DNA of 64,000 nt from an uncultured bacterium (lineage in GTDB: Bacteria > Bacteroidota > Bacteroidia > Bacteroidales > Bacteroidaceae), in the NCBI GenBank assembly GCA_905216025.1, contig CAJMSE010000001.1, forward strand, positions 1 through 64,000, read 5' to 3'. The position numbers and the translations under genes are program-made. Positions 17,255-25,836 of the stretch are shown one piece after another. A model generated the notes under the pieces. That model saw nothing but the letters and a program-made list of their open reading frames with translations, did not search any database and had not been told where the DNA came from. Each line of letters starts with the position of its first letter. The first letter of the stretch is position 1.

Positions 17255-19336
17255 TCATTCTTCATCCTCTTCTTCCGAATCAGAGCGGAATTCAAATATC
17301 AGGTCTGAAGACGGGATGTTACATTCTGCGAACATGCCGCGGAGAATGTTTATCTTTGCCGTGGTGTTATTGTCCGTCCATACGTACATGCCGGGAACAA
17401 GTTCACGTCTCCATGTTTCCGGTGTGGATGAAAAACCGGACTTCTCGTTGGCGCACATCCATTCTATCGTCGAACGTTTCTCGCGCAACATGTGTCCGCA
17501 CACCTGAATGAGCATGCCTTTCCATGTGTTCACCGCGTAGCGCACACCGCTGAGGATATACGCCTGTATCTTTTTTCCCGTAAACTCAAAGTCCTCGTCA
17601 TCCAGTGATGCCGTTTCCTGCTCACGCCTTACAGGCTCGAAGCCGGCAGCGGGCATAGGCCACAGTTTAAGAAACACTACGAGCAATTCCTGCTGGCGCT
17701 GCCTGAGTTCCGTCTCCGTCCATTGTCCGCATGTCTTGACATAGTTGTTCAGCCGGAAGGCACTGTCGTTGTACCCCTTCTCCATATTCTTCTTTTCGAG
17801 GAATGTGAGGTTGCTGTATTGCGAGTTGTAACCCGTGAGCGTCAGGTTGGCCATCGTGTGCAGATACTGCTGGTGTATCCGCTCCCAGTCGTCACCAAGC
17901 GCCGTCTTCCATTTGTCGGAAAGCGTCTGCGGCATGATATGCTCGATGGTTATATTCTTTTCCGCAAGCTCCTTCACCACGTCGTGGCGTTCGTTGCTGT
18001 CTCTGTTCTCCATGCGTTCCATTATGAACATGCGGGTGTTTGCCGGCATCTTATACACCTGTCTGGTTGCAAAATCCGCCTTCACCTCATCATCCGTGGG
18101 GAACGCCGCCGAACGACCTTTCCTCAACAGCACGTATGTCAGCACGTCGGTGTATGAGGGAACGTTACTGTCCTCCGTCTTTCCGATGTGGCCGAGCACG
18201 TCCCTGTGCAGGGTGGCAAACACCTTGTTCAATACGTTCGACGGCAGATTGCAGATGATGCGCCGAGCCCAATAAGCCTCTATGACATCAATCACATTAT
18301 ATATATCGTCGTCAGACATGCCATGTTCAGCGGCATAATCGAAAAAAGCCATGAAGAAAGGATATGCGATGGCAGAGTCCAGCGTCCGCAGCTGTGCAAG
18401 CTTGCGGTTCAGCCTGTCCGACCCCACGCAGGCGTTGTCTATCTGACTGTATATCCGGGCGTAGCGGTGCATGTCGGCCAGTAACTCCGCCCTGCCGGCA
18501 GAACAGCGTTCGGCATATTCCTTGAATATGAAGTATATCTTGTCTATACGTCCGATTTTGCCCTGCTTCATCGTAAGGTAATCGCGCACGAACGCCGACG
18601 GATTGTATCTCGTGTATTCCTCAATCGGATTCCAGAAACGGTTGTACAGGTCATCCTGTTCAGCCGGAGCCAGCGACATCAGCAGGTAGTTGCGTATCTT
18701 GTCCGCCTCGCTGAGGTCGAGCCCAGTAGAGTTAAGGCTTTCAAAGATAAGCTGCGGATCATCGTCTTCGTCGAGCCTGATGTTTATCACCTCAAGCCGC
18801 TTGATGGCGTCGAACAACTCGTCGACGGTAAGTCCGGAATGTACCACGCGGTCGAAGAAGAAATCATAGTTGCGCGTCACGTTCGACTCCTTTACGTAAT
18901 GTTCCTTATCTTTATACAACAGCGCATCGAACGCCTGCATGTCCTTCTTGATGGGTTTCAGCTTCACCTTACGCTCATCCTCCTGATATTCATCGACGAG
19001 ATAGCGCTTGAAAATCTTTTCCACAAGTTTCGCGTCCGTTGCCTCTATCTGTCCCTCCTTGCTTGCGTTTACCATGGCAATCAGCAGCAGCGATATTGTC
19101 GTTATCCGCTGCTGTCCGTCAATGATATACCGGTCTTCCGTACCCGTCTGGATGCTCGACACGATACTTCCGAAGAAGTGTCCCCTCCGGTCACTACTAT
19201 GCAGTTTCATGAGGTCTTGGAAAAGCTGTTCGCAATTCTCTTCCTTCCAGTCGTAATTACGTTGGTATAATGGTATGATGAACCGTTTGTCCGATCCGTC
19301 AAAGAACTTTATCAGCAGTTGGGCATCGCCTTTCAT
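17255..19336 (-). CDS. DUF262/DUF1524 protein, GmrSD-like
   Basis: 693 residues. The DUF262 domain at the N-terminus shows FIIPLYQRNYDWKEENCEQL and YIIDGQQRITTISLLLIA (the DGQQR nucleotide-hydrolysis signature of ParB-like GmrS folds). The DUF1524 domain follows with EKNITIEHIMPQTLSDKW, the His-x-x-P core of a GmrD/HNH nuclease. The last 110 residues, after a linker with EPVRREQETASLDDEDFEFT, form an extra domain I do not recognise. GmrSD-type proteins are modification-dependent restriction enzymes; fused single-chain forms are common in defence islands. Single-gene unit. Confidence 0.85.
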   Translation of the reverse strand: MKGDAQLLIKFFDGSDKRFIIPLYQRNYDWKEENCEQLFQDLMKLHSSDRRGHFFGSIVSSIQTGTEDRYIIDGQQRITTISLLLIAMVNASKEGQIEATDAKLVEKIFKRYLVDEYQEDERKVKLKPIKKDMQAFDALLYKDKEHYVKESNVTRNYDFFFDRVVHSGLTVDELFDAIKRLEVINIRLDEDDDPQLIFESLNSTGLDLSEADKIRNYLLMSLAPAEQDDLYNRFWNPIEEYTRYNPSAFVRDYLTMKQGKIGRIDKIYFIFKEYAERCSAGRAELLADMHRYARIYSQIDNACVGSDRLNRKLAQLRTLDSAIAYPFFMAFFDYAAEHGMSDDDIYNVIDVIEAYWARRIICNLPSNVLNKVFATLHRDVLGHIGKTEDSNVPSYTDVLTYVLLRKGRSAAFPTDDEVKADFATRQVYKMPANTRMFIMERMENRDSNERHDVVKELAEKNITIEHIMPQTLSDKWKTALGDDWERIHQQYLHTMANLTLTGYNSQYSNLTFLEKKNMEKGYNDSAFRLNNYVKTCGQWTETELRQRQQELLVVFLKLWPMPAAGFEPVRREQETASLDDEDFEFTGKKIQAYILSGVRYAVNTWKGMLIQVCGHMLREKRSTIEWMCANEKSGFSSTPETWRRELVPGMYVWTDNNTTAKINILRGMFAECNIPSSDLIFEFRSDSEEEDEE

Positions 19337-19471
19337 GTTTATTCTTCTTTCATTTGTGGTTATGGGTAATTCAACTGCAAATGTACTATAAAAATCCGGA
19401 AACAGACAGCGCCGCGATAAAGAAATGCAAATATATCATAAATAGACCAAGGCCATAGGTGGCGACAACCG

Positions 19472-20788
19472 TCATTCGAACACCACGAAGCAGTCTTTGA
19501 AGTTGACGGTCACCTTGTCGAACTGATTGATGACTGCCATGCCGATATTGCCCGCATGCGGAACGAGCCGGCTGTCTTCAAGCGACACCGCCACATCCCG
19601 CAGCTTGACTTCCTTGCCATCAAAAGAAAGGTTCCAGGCGGGAAGGATAAGCACATCGCGCTCCTCCACGGCACCAATTCCGCCCGTTAGACGCTTCACC
19701 CGCCTGGCTTTCATGTCAATCTCAGTCTTATTCCGTTCGTAAAAGCTACGCGACAGGGCCGCGGTGCCGTTGCCCGTATCGAGGAAAAAACCGTATGTCT
19801 TTCCGCCGCTTCCGCCTTTCACTATCGGTGCCATATTGTCAATGTACATATTGCTGCCAGAAACAGGCTTAGGCGTTGGCCGTGCCGGAACAACGATTCT
19901 GTCGTCGTGTGGAAATATCTGCACCTCGCCGAGCAGCGCCATTATGTCCGCCCCGATTAGGAAGTCGATGTCTTCCACACGGTTCAGCGTGGTGTCCGGA
20001 TTAATCGTCACCGGAACATTCCTCACCGTGATGCCGCCAATCCGCATACTGTCCGCCACGCCCACCTGTCCGTAAACCATGCCGCTGCCCTGTATTCTCA
20101 GTGAGTCTGCGATCACTCTTACGCCAGCCTTTTTGGCAAATGCCGCCGACATGAAAGTTGAGCCGGCACCTGTGTCGAATATAGCCCGATATTCATTTCC
20201 GCCCACAGTCACCGGCACATGCATCATTGTGCCTCTCTGCACCGTGTCGTTCTTGATTTTCAGCACGATGCTGTCGTTCGTCATCGCTATCACGGCATCG
20301 TCCGCGGGCCGCACGGCGCTCATCGGAGGACATGTGCGGAATTTGCCGTAGTGCTGCGCCACCTGATCTATCGTAGTGTAGTCCATCTCTACGCCCTGCG
20401 CCCTCAGCTGTGCCGCGAAGTCACTGAGCATGTCGGCCGCCGCGCCATGGTTGCCCCTCTTAGCCTCTGCCGCAGCCTTCACAAACAGCATCGACGAGAT
20501 GTTGCCAAACCCAAGCTCGGCCTGGTGGTTCCGCAGCAGCGAGTCTGTACACGCCACCGTCTCGTCCGGACGGTTGAAGTAATGGCCCAACAAAGCCTCC
20601 GCCATGAGTCTGAGCAGGGGTGTCTGCACGCTGTCTCTAAGAGCGGGATATTCCGCTTCGAGCGCAAACCAGTCGCCGCCGTTCAGCAGCTCGCCCACAC
20701 GCATGTCTGCCGCCTGTGCCTTCGCGCCCGTCGCCATGGCGAGCATGAGCAGGCAGAGCAATGTCCCGATTGTCTTTCTGTGTATCAT
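19472..20788 (-). CDS. exported retropepsin-like aspartic protease with two DTG motifs
   Basis: 438 residues with a signal peptide (MIHRKTIGTLLCLLMLAMAT, cleavage near AKAQA). Two half-domains each carry an aspartate motif: YRAIFDTGAGSTFMSAAFAK near residue 200 and YGFFLDTGNGTAALSRSFYE near residue 330, each followed by hydrophobic strands; the last part has the VLILPAWNLSF and GNIGMAVINQFDKVTVNF strands. Single-chain proteins with two such units could form the pseudo-symmetric active site internally. A tetratricopeptide-like helical region probably fills residues 30-130. Substrate unknown, presumably periplasmic. Confidence 0.8.
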   Translation of the reverse strand: MIHRKTIGTLLCLLMLAMATGAKAQAADMRVGELLNGGDWFALEAEYPALRDSVQTPLLRLMAEALLGHYFNRPDETVACTDSLLRNHQAELGFGNISSMLFVKAAAEAKRGNHGAAADMLSDFAAQLRAQGVEMDYTTIDQVAQHYGKFRTCPPMSAVRPADDAVIAMTNDSIVLKIKNDTVQRGTMMHVPVTVGGNEYRAIFDTGAGSTFMSAAFAKKAGVRVIADSLRIQGSGMVYGQVGVADSMRIGGITVRNVPVTINPDTTLNRVEDIDFLIGADIMALLGEVQIFPHDDRIVVPARPTPKPVSGSNMYIDNMAPIVKGGSGGKTYGFFLDTGNGTAALSRSFYERNKTEIDMKARRVKRLTGGIGAVEERDVLILPAWNLSFDGKEVKLRDVAVSLEDSRLVPHAGNIGMAVINQFDKVTVNFKDCFVVFE

Positions 20789-20874
20789 AGGGCAAATTTA
20801 CGCATTATTATCGAGAACGGGCAATAACAGCAAGAAAATCTGTTATTTATGACATATAATCTGTAATTTGTATA

Positions 20875-20905
20875 GTTGCCGTTTGAAGTCAATTTCATAA
20901 CTTTG
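20875..20905 (+). promoter_or_regulatory. promoter for the EFR1 gene
   Basis: GTTG (20875-20878), 19 bases, TAACTTTG (20898-20905): a good fit to the Bacteroidetes -33/-7 consensus, 53 bases before the ATG at 20959. Confidence 0.65.
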
Positions 20906-20958
20906 CAGAAACGATAATATACATACTTGATAAACCATTAAAAAGCATCATAAACAAT

Positions 20959-21906
20959 ATGGACAACAACAAAAATATGACACGCCGCGAGGCTCTGCGC
21001 CGCATGGGTGTTGCTGTGGCCGGTGCCGCAATGGCATCTTCAGGACTGCTGTCGCTCATATCGTGCGGCGAGAAGCGCACGAAGCGCATCATTCTGTATT
21101 TCACAGGCACGGGCAACTGCCTGCATGTGGCACGCGAACTGGCTGCCGCTGCCGACGGCGAGACCGAACTGCTGAGCATCCCGCAGTTGATGAAGCACGG
21201 ACGTTTTGAGCTGGAGGCCGACGAGATTGGCATCGTCTACCCTATCTACGGCCACATGCCGCCTTACATGGTGCGACAGTTCATCAAGAAAGCCAGGCTG
21301 AAGGCGGCGTATAAGTTTGCCGTGCTCACATACGGCAACCGCAAGTGCAGCGCCGTGGAGATATGGGACGGCATATCGCGTCGGACAAGCAACGCCTTCG
21401 ACTATATCTCCACGCTCATAATGGTGGACAACTGGTTGCCAAACTTCGACATGAACGAACAGATGAAGATAGACAAGCACATACCCGAAAACTTGAAGAA
21501 GATATCCGCCGACCTCGCCGCACGCCGCCGCTACCACGAGCCGGTGACCGAGGAAGAGCGCATGCAGCATCAGGGCTTTATGGACCGTACAGGCGCCGAC
21601 CCCGAAGTGGGGTTCATGCTAAAGAGCGAAAAATATTTCACCGTCACGGATACCTGCATCGACTGCGCCGTATGCACAGACGTGTGTCCGCGGGGCAACT
21701 ACAGCCTCACGTCTAAGGGCATAAAGATTGAGGGCGACTGCGAGTTCTGCTTCGCCTGCATACAGAACTGTCCGCAGAAGGCCATCCGCTTTGCGCCCAA
21801 CCCCGACGACCCATTGTTGGCAAACGGCGAGAAGAATCCGAACGCCCGCTACCGCAACGAGCATATTTCGCTGATGGACATCAAACGGGCCAACAGTCAG
21901 AAATAA
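20959..21906 (+). CDS. EFR1-type flavodoxin-ferredoxin with Tat-like lipoprotein signal
   Basis: 315 residues. The N-terminus has a twin-arginine pattern (TRREALRRMG) followed by a hydrophobic stretch and a lipobox-like LISCG at about residue 33, so the protein may be exported folded and lipid-anchored. Then comes a flavodoxin-like domain (IILYFTGTGNCLHVARELAA) and two 4Fe-4S motifs, CIDCAVCTDVCPRGN and CEFCFACIQNCPQKA. It probably carries electrons between an FMN and clusters. Two relatives without this signal are at 45892 and 58716. The terminator-like palindrome at 21930 follows. Confidence 0.8.
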   Translation: MDNNKNMTRREALRRMGVAVAGAAMASSGLLSLISCGEKRTKRIILYFTGTGNCLHVARELAAAADGETELLSIPQLMKHGRFELEADEIGIVYPIYGHMPPYMVRQFIKKARLKAAYKFAVLTYGNRKCSAVEIWDGISRRTSNAFDYISTLIMVDNWLPNFDMNEQMKIDKHIPENLKKISADLAARRRYHEPVTEEERMQHQGFMDRTGADPEVGFMLKSEKYFTVTDTCIDCAVCTDVCPRGNYSLTSKGIKIEGDCEFCFACIQNCPQKAIRFAPNPDDPLLANGEKNPNARYRNEHISLMDIKRANSQK

Positions 21907-21929
21907 CCAGTTTTTTGGTTTCAATCAAC

Positions 21930-21985
21930 GACATTCCGTCTGCGCATCTAAAGTGGGGTCACTTTAAATGCGCAGACGGAATGTC
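21930..21985. repeat. palindromic intergenic repeat, copy 1
   Basis: GACATTCCGTCTGCGCAT pairs with ATGCGCAGACGGAATGTC around a centre that is itself partly complementary (AAAGTG / CACTTT). Similar large hairpins with a CGT-TGCGCATC arm lie at 23010 and 34742. It separates converging genes and could terminate both. Confidence 0.8.
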
Positions 21986-22059
21986 GCTCTTGTATCCCTC
22001 GCACACAGTTTTCTCCTCTTCCTAAGTGCGGTGAGACTGCTTCCCGTTGCCGTCTTTGT

Positions 22060-22629
22060 TTATTTCACCTTTTCAAGCTCTACGACTTTAGGCAGATACG
22101 AGCCGCCACCCTTGTCACTAATCACACGCAACTCATACCTGTTTCCCTCTATAAATTTGAGTTCAAGAGTGTTTTCGTAAAACTCCTCGGCACTTACAAT
22201 TCCGAATGTTGCGGTCCGTCCGTTAATCTTTATAGGTGCAACTTTCTTGCCGTCATTCTCGCCCATGTGTCCTTTTGCATGAAACAATAACCATTTCTCG
22301 ATATAGACATTTCCATTTGCATAGTCAACGATTTCTCCTTCGGGGTCGCTCTCATATACTACGCAGCACCTTACGGTTGGATTATATAGGTCAATTTTTA
22401 TCTCTCCCAAATCCTTGCCTTTGGCTTTGAACGTACCTTTGAATGCAGTGGCAGAGATTATCGAATCCTGCCTTATGGAATCTTCTACAACCGCGGCTTT
22501 CATGACAGAATCCTGTCTGAGCGAATCGGCTTTGTCCTGCTGTTCTGTACTGTTCTTCTGCTGTCCGGTTCCGCACGATGCCATGAGACAAATCATGGCT
22601 GATGCAAAGAATAAACTCTTGCTCTTCAT
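22060..22629 (-). CDS. lipoprotein of unknown function
   Basis: 189 residues. A lipoprotein signal ends at LMASC (Cys19), followed by a Gln/Asp/Ser-rich low-complexity linker with repeated DSxxQDS words (about residues 22-60) and a C-terminal all-beta region with FKGTFKAKGKDLGEIKIDL and RYELRVISDKGGGSYLPKVV. I do not recognise the family. The mature protein is probably membrane-anchored in the periplasm or outer membrane. A structured leader or small RNA lies upstream. Confidence 0.7.
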   Translation of the reverse strand: MKSKSLFFASAMICLMASCGTGQQKNSTEQQDKADSLRQDSVMKAAVVEDSIRQDSIISATAFKGTFKAKGKDLGEIKIDLYNPTVRCCVVYESDPEGEIVDYANGNVYIEKWLLFHAKGHMGENDGKKVAPIKINGRTATFGIVSAEEFYENTLELKFIEGNRYELRVISDKGGGSYLPKVVELEKVK

Positions 22630-22672
22630 AATCGTTTTCCTTTCCTAAGTTTATTGTTTGATGTTTTTTAAG

Positions 22673-22856
22673 TTGAAAAAAAGGCGTGCCACCGTTTCTG
22701 CTGATTCCTAGTTACCGCCAAGCGGCCTGTTACGCAACAAGCACAGAATAATCCACGCCTTACAGGCATAAATCATCAGTCTGCTTGCCTTTTCTATCTG
22801 TTTCTTAATATCTGTTTTAGTGGTATGGATACTGTCATTCGGCATGTTTCATGCCA
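22673..22856 (-). ncRNA. candidate structured small RNA or leader upstream of the lipoprotein
   Basis: On the minus strand a TATCTTTG promoter box (22863-22870) is followed by about 180 bases of structured, non-coding sequence: a GGCATG / CATGCC hairpin near the 5' end, then a domain closed by AAGGCGTG (22754-22761) and CACGCCTT (22681-22688) that runs straight into a U tract. This looks like an independent small RNA with an intrinsic end, or a transcription-attenuating leader. It might belong to a known class such as the Bacteroidales-1 RNA, which I cannot check. The remaining 22871-23009 stretch shows nothing clear. Confidence 0.4.
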
Positions 22857-23009
22857 CATTTGCAAAGATACTCATAATTTTCCGAATCAGGACAATATTA
22901 CCATAAAAACCGTAAACATTACACCATATTTTACTTACAATCAATCGCAACAAACCCGATTTAGACAGACATTCATTACAATAAATCAACGGTTTGGTTT
23001 CAAACCGGC

Positions 23010-23064
23010 AACGTGCCGTTTACGCATCAAAAATGAGCCACTTCCGATGCGCAAACGGCACGTT
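23010..23064. repeat. palindromic intergenic repeat, copy 2
   Basis: AACGTGCCGTTTACGCATC pairs with GATGCGCAAACGGCACGTT with one mismatch. It is preceded by a second small hairpin (CGGTTTGGTTTCAAACCG, 22990-23007), as copies 1 and 3 are by similar GGTTT-containing words. Confidence 0.8.
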
Positions 23065-23093
23065 AGCAACAGCAAAGCGATAGAGAAAAAACA

Positions 23094-23457
23094 CTAAAAC
23101 GACACACGGCATGAAAGTCCCCTACCCTGCTGCGGCGTTGCGAATGACGAGAGGCTGACATTGTTTCTGTAACGTTTGGGAAACAACGCCCGCGTCACGG
23201 CGGGATAGAGCCAGTAGGCAGCTTCGACACTGAGTATGCCAATGCCAGCTCCGGCAATGACATCCGTCAGCCAGTGGCGGTTGTTATACATGCGGAAGAA
23301 GCCCGTACCTGCCGCAAGTCTGCCGTGAACTGCGCGCCGTGTCTGCCGTGTCGGTCAGTTCCTGTGTTGAAGTGATTGTGATTGAGTCGTTCGTCTGCGC
23401 AATTACCGCCTTTGCCGGCAGCAGCATCGCCGCCATGAATAACAGATGCTTTACCAT
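23094..23457 (-). pseudogene. PAP2 phosphatase with large internal deletion
   Basis: From the ATG at 23457 the frame gives a signal peptide (MVKHLLFMAAMLLPAKAVIA) and about 30 further residues, then shifts; a second frame gives only the PAP2 C-terminus (MYNNRHWLTDVIAGAGIGIL, with the H-W-L-T-D motif of the third catalytic block) and tail. Roughly the middle half of a PAP2 gene is missing. A promoter box (CAAAGATA on the plus strand, 23532-23539) is still present. Confidence 0.7.
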
Positions 23458-23632
23458 ATCCTGTAAGTTTATACAAATTGTTTTCGTCCCCCCCCAAAAA
23501 AAAACTTAACATCATAATCTTTCTACAGCGGCAAAGATAGTGCGCGATTCTGTGGAAAATCTGAAATCGCATGAAAAACATCCGTCTGCCGATATTGTAG
23601 CGTTTATTCAGAATCTCTACAGATTAAATGAG

Positions 23633-23640
23633 TATCTTTG
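23633..23640 (+). promoter_or_regulatory. promoter -7 box for the two-component pair
   Basis: TATCTTTG, 80 bases before the ATG at 23720. The leader has a hairpin GCCTTAT / ATAAGGC (23652-23668). Confidence 0.5.
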
Positions 23641-23719
23641 CAAAACCATTTGCCTTATCTCATAAGGCAGAACCATCTGCACTATCCTATAATGGAATAT
23701 AAACGGAAAACGAAACACG

Positions 23720-24220
23720 ATGAAACTGTTGATTATAGAAGACGAGCGGCAGTTGTCGGACGGCATTGTCGACTATCTCGCCCGCGAGGACTATCTCTGC
23801 GAGCAGGCGTTTACGTTCGGCGAGGCGATGATGAAGGTGGGCGTGTATGAGTACGACTGCATACTGCTCGACCTGATGCTTCCCGGAGGCAGCGGACTGG
23901 ACATCCTGCGGCGCATAAAGCAGCGCGCGCCGCAGACGGGAGTGATAATCGTGTCGGCCAAGGACTCGCTCGACGACAAGGTGGCGAGTCTTCAGATAGG
24001 TGCCGACGACTACATAGCCAAGCCGTTCCACCTGCCGGAGCTGAGCGTGCGCATCTTCGCGCTGCTGCGCCGAAAGAACTTCGACGCCACGAATACGCTG
24101 AGGAGCGGAGCCGTCACGGTAGACCTGCCCTGCCGCAGGGCGAAGCTGGCCGAGGCCGGAGCGCCAGGACACGTGAAGACTTACTACGGACAGGGATATC
24201 AGTGGAGGGAGGAGCCATAA
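23720..24220 (+). CDS. OmpR-type response regulator with shortened DNA-binding domain
   Basis: 166 residues where about 225 is usual. The receiver domain (1-120) is intact: acidic pair EDE near residue 8, phospho-acceptor in DCILLDLMLPGGSG, VSAKD and the lysine in IAKPFH. The winged helix that should follow is cut: after VTVDLPCRRAKLAEAG the sequence jumps to HVKTYYGQGYQWRE, the last strands of the wing, so the recognition helix is absent. It may therefore not bind DNA in the normal way, or be decayed. The kinase gene starts 2 bases after its stop. Confidence 0.8.
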   Translation: MKLLIIEDERQLSDGIVDYLAREDYLCEQAFTFGEAMMKVGVYEYDCILLDLMLPGGSGLDILRRIKQRAPQTGVIIVSAKDSLDDKVASLQIGADDYIAKPFHLPELSVRIFALLRRKNFDATNTLRSGAVTVDLPCRRAKLAEAGAPGHVKTYYGQGYQWREEP

Positions 24221-24222
24221 AG

Positions 24223-25326
24223 ATGAAGAGCCTGCAGTCGAAGACGCTGACGCAGTTCACGCTGTGCACCGCTGCCATCCTCGTGCTGACGGCACCGCTG
24301 TTCTATCTGCTCACCAAGTGGTTCTATGCCGAAGACATGATAGACATCATCGAGGCCGTGGAGCGCGGCGAGGGCATACCGCCGCTCGACCTTGAGCGCG
24401 ACATCATGGCCGGCATGATGCTCCAGTTTCTGCTCATCTTCCTCGTCGTGAGCCTCTCGCTGTTCATCACCATGCGCTTCATCACCCGCCGCCTGTGGCT
24501 GCCCTTCGATGACACGCTGGACAAGGCGGAGCGGTTCAACATCACGCAGGACAGTCTGCCGCGATTCCTGCCCACGGACATCCGCGAGTTCGAACGCCTC
24601 AACCGCTCGCTTGACAGCCTGATGCGCAAAGACCGCGAGATGTTCCGCATACAGAAGGAGTTTACCGAGAACGCCTCGCACGAGCTCCAGACACCCATCG
24701 CCATCATACGCAGCAAGCTCGACATGCTGATGCAGGAGAACCTGACGGAGCGGCAGATGCAGCTCGTGGCCGACATGTATGGGCTGACCATGCGCATGGG
24801 CCACCTGAACCGCAACCTGCTCATACTGGCCAAGATAGACAACGCACAGTACACCGTGACGGAGAAGGTGGACGCGGGCGCGATGCTTTCCTGCTCGCTG
24901 CCGTTCTACGGCGTGCTGCGCAAGGACACGCCGCTGCACGTAGACGACCGCCGGGGCGGACGCGGCATCAATTGCGGGCGGGACAGTAAGCCCATCTCCA
25001 ATACAATCCGTGCAAACTCCGTACTGCTGGAGTGTCTGCTGAAGAACCTCATCGTCAACGCCATACGCAACTCTTCATCCGGCAGCGTGGTAAACATAAT
25101 CCTCGAAGACGATAGCCTCACGGTGTGCAACGTGTCGGAAGACGGTCGGCCGCTCGATGCCGCCACGCTGTTCCGCCGTTTCCGCAGCGGCGACATGAAG
25201 AAGAAGGGCAACGGACTGGGTCTCGCCATCGTCAAGTCCGTCTGCGACTTCCACGGATGGACCGTCAGCTACGGCTTCGATGACGGATGCCACTGCTTCA
25301 CCGTCCGCTTCCGCGGCGACAGATGA
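24223..25326 (+). CDS. sensor histidine kinase
   Basis: Start placed at the ATG at 24223; 367 residues. Two membrane segments near the N-terminus (about 12-35 and 65-90) flank a short periplasmic loop. The HisKA region has the phospho-histidine in ENASHELQTPIAIIRSKLDM. The catalytic ATP-binding part shows a recognisable N-box (LLECLLKNLIVNAIRNSSSG) and G2 box (KKGNGLGLAIVKSVCDFHGW), although the stretch before the N-box (RRGGRGINCGRDSKPIS) looks unusual. Partner of the shortened regulator at 23720. Confidence 0.85.
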   Translation: MKSLQSKTLTQFTLCTAAILVLTAPLFYLLTKWFYAEDMIDIIEAVERGEGIPPLDLERDIMAGMMLQFLLIFLVVSLSLFITMRFITRRLWLPFDDTLDKAERFNITQDSLPRFLPTDIREFERLNRSLDSLMRKDREMFRIQKEFTENASHELQTPIAIIRSKLDMLMQENLTERQMQLVADMYGLTMRMGHLNRNLLILAKIDNAQYTVTEKVDAGAMLSCSLPFYGVLRKDTPLHVDDRRGGRGINCGRDSKPISNTIRANSVLLECLLKNLIVNAIRNSSSGSVVNIILEDDSLTVCNVSEDGRPLDAATLFRRFRSGDMKKKGNGLGLAIVKSVCDFHGWTVSYGFDDGCHCFTVRFRGDR

Positions 25327-25330
25327 TGCT

Positions 25331-25363
25331 TTTTAAACGCAAAGGACGCAAAGACGCAAAGAA
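25331..25363. repeat. TTTAAACGCAAAGACGC-family repeat, half copy
   Basis: TTTTTAAACGCAAAGGACGC and AAGACGCAAAG follow the kinase stop by four bases. Only one arm is present, unlike the hairpins at 11853, 39452 and 40738. Confidence 0.7.
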
Positions 25364-25413
25364 TATTTTTTGGAAAATCCCAATGTCCCCTATATATAAT
25401 AAGGTGTATAATT

Positions 25414-25830
25414 ATGTGGAAATACTATGCAATGCTGTCGGCCCTGTTTGCCGCGCTGACAGCCATATTCTCAAAGATAGGCGTGAGAGACGTCAACTCA
25501 AACCTCGCCACCGCCATCCGCACCACGGTCATCCTGCTGCTCACGTGGGGCATCGTCGCGGTCGGTGGACGTATGAACGAAATAAAGGAGGTAAGCCGCC
25601 ACGCATGGTGCTTCCTCCTTCTTTCCGGTATAGCCACGGGCCTGTCGTGGCTGTTCTATTTCAAGGCCCTGCAGACGGGTGACGTGTCGCGCGTGGCACC
25701 CGTCGACAAGCTCAGCGTTGTCATCACCCTCATCCTCGCCTTCGTCCTACTTAAAGAGCCGGCCAGCCCGAAAGTCATCGTCGGGGCGCTGCTCATCACG
25801 GCCGGATGCGTGGTTATGCTGTGGAAATAA
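25414..25830 (+). CDS. EamA-family transporter (single-domain)
   Basis: 138 residues with about five hydrophobic segments; a single EamA unit, half the size of the usual drug/metabolite transporter, so it would act as a dimer. The family motifs are visible at YYAMLSALFAALTAIFSKIG and near the C-terminus in APVDKLSVVITLILAFVLLK-EP. Many such short proteins are annotated as permeases for small metabolites; the substrate is unknown. It ends 6 bases before the converging oxidoreductase gene. Confidence 0.8.
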   Translation: MWKYYAMLSALFAALTAIFSKIGVRDVNSNLATAIRTTVILLLTWGIVAVGGRMNEIKEVSRHAWCFLLLSGIATGLSWLFYFKALQTGDVSRVAPVDKLSVVITLILAFVLLKEPASPKVIVGALLITAGCVVMLWK

Positions 25831-25836
25831 AGAATC

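Noticed and set aside
23483..23502. C8-A10 homopolymer as a phase-variable switch
   Set aside because: It lies upstream of a deleted pseudogene outside any intact coding frame or promoter spacer, so a switching role has no target.
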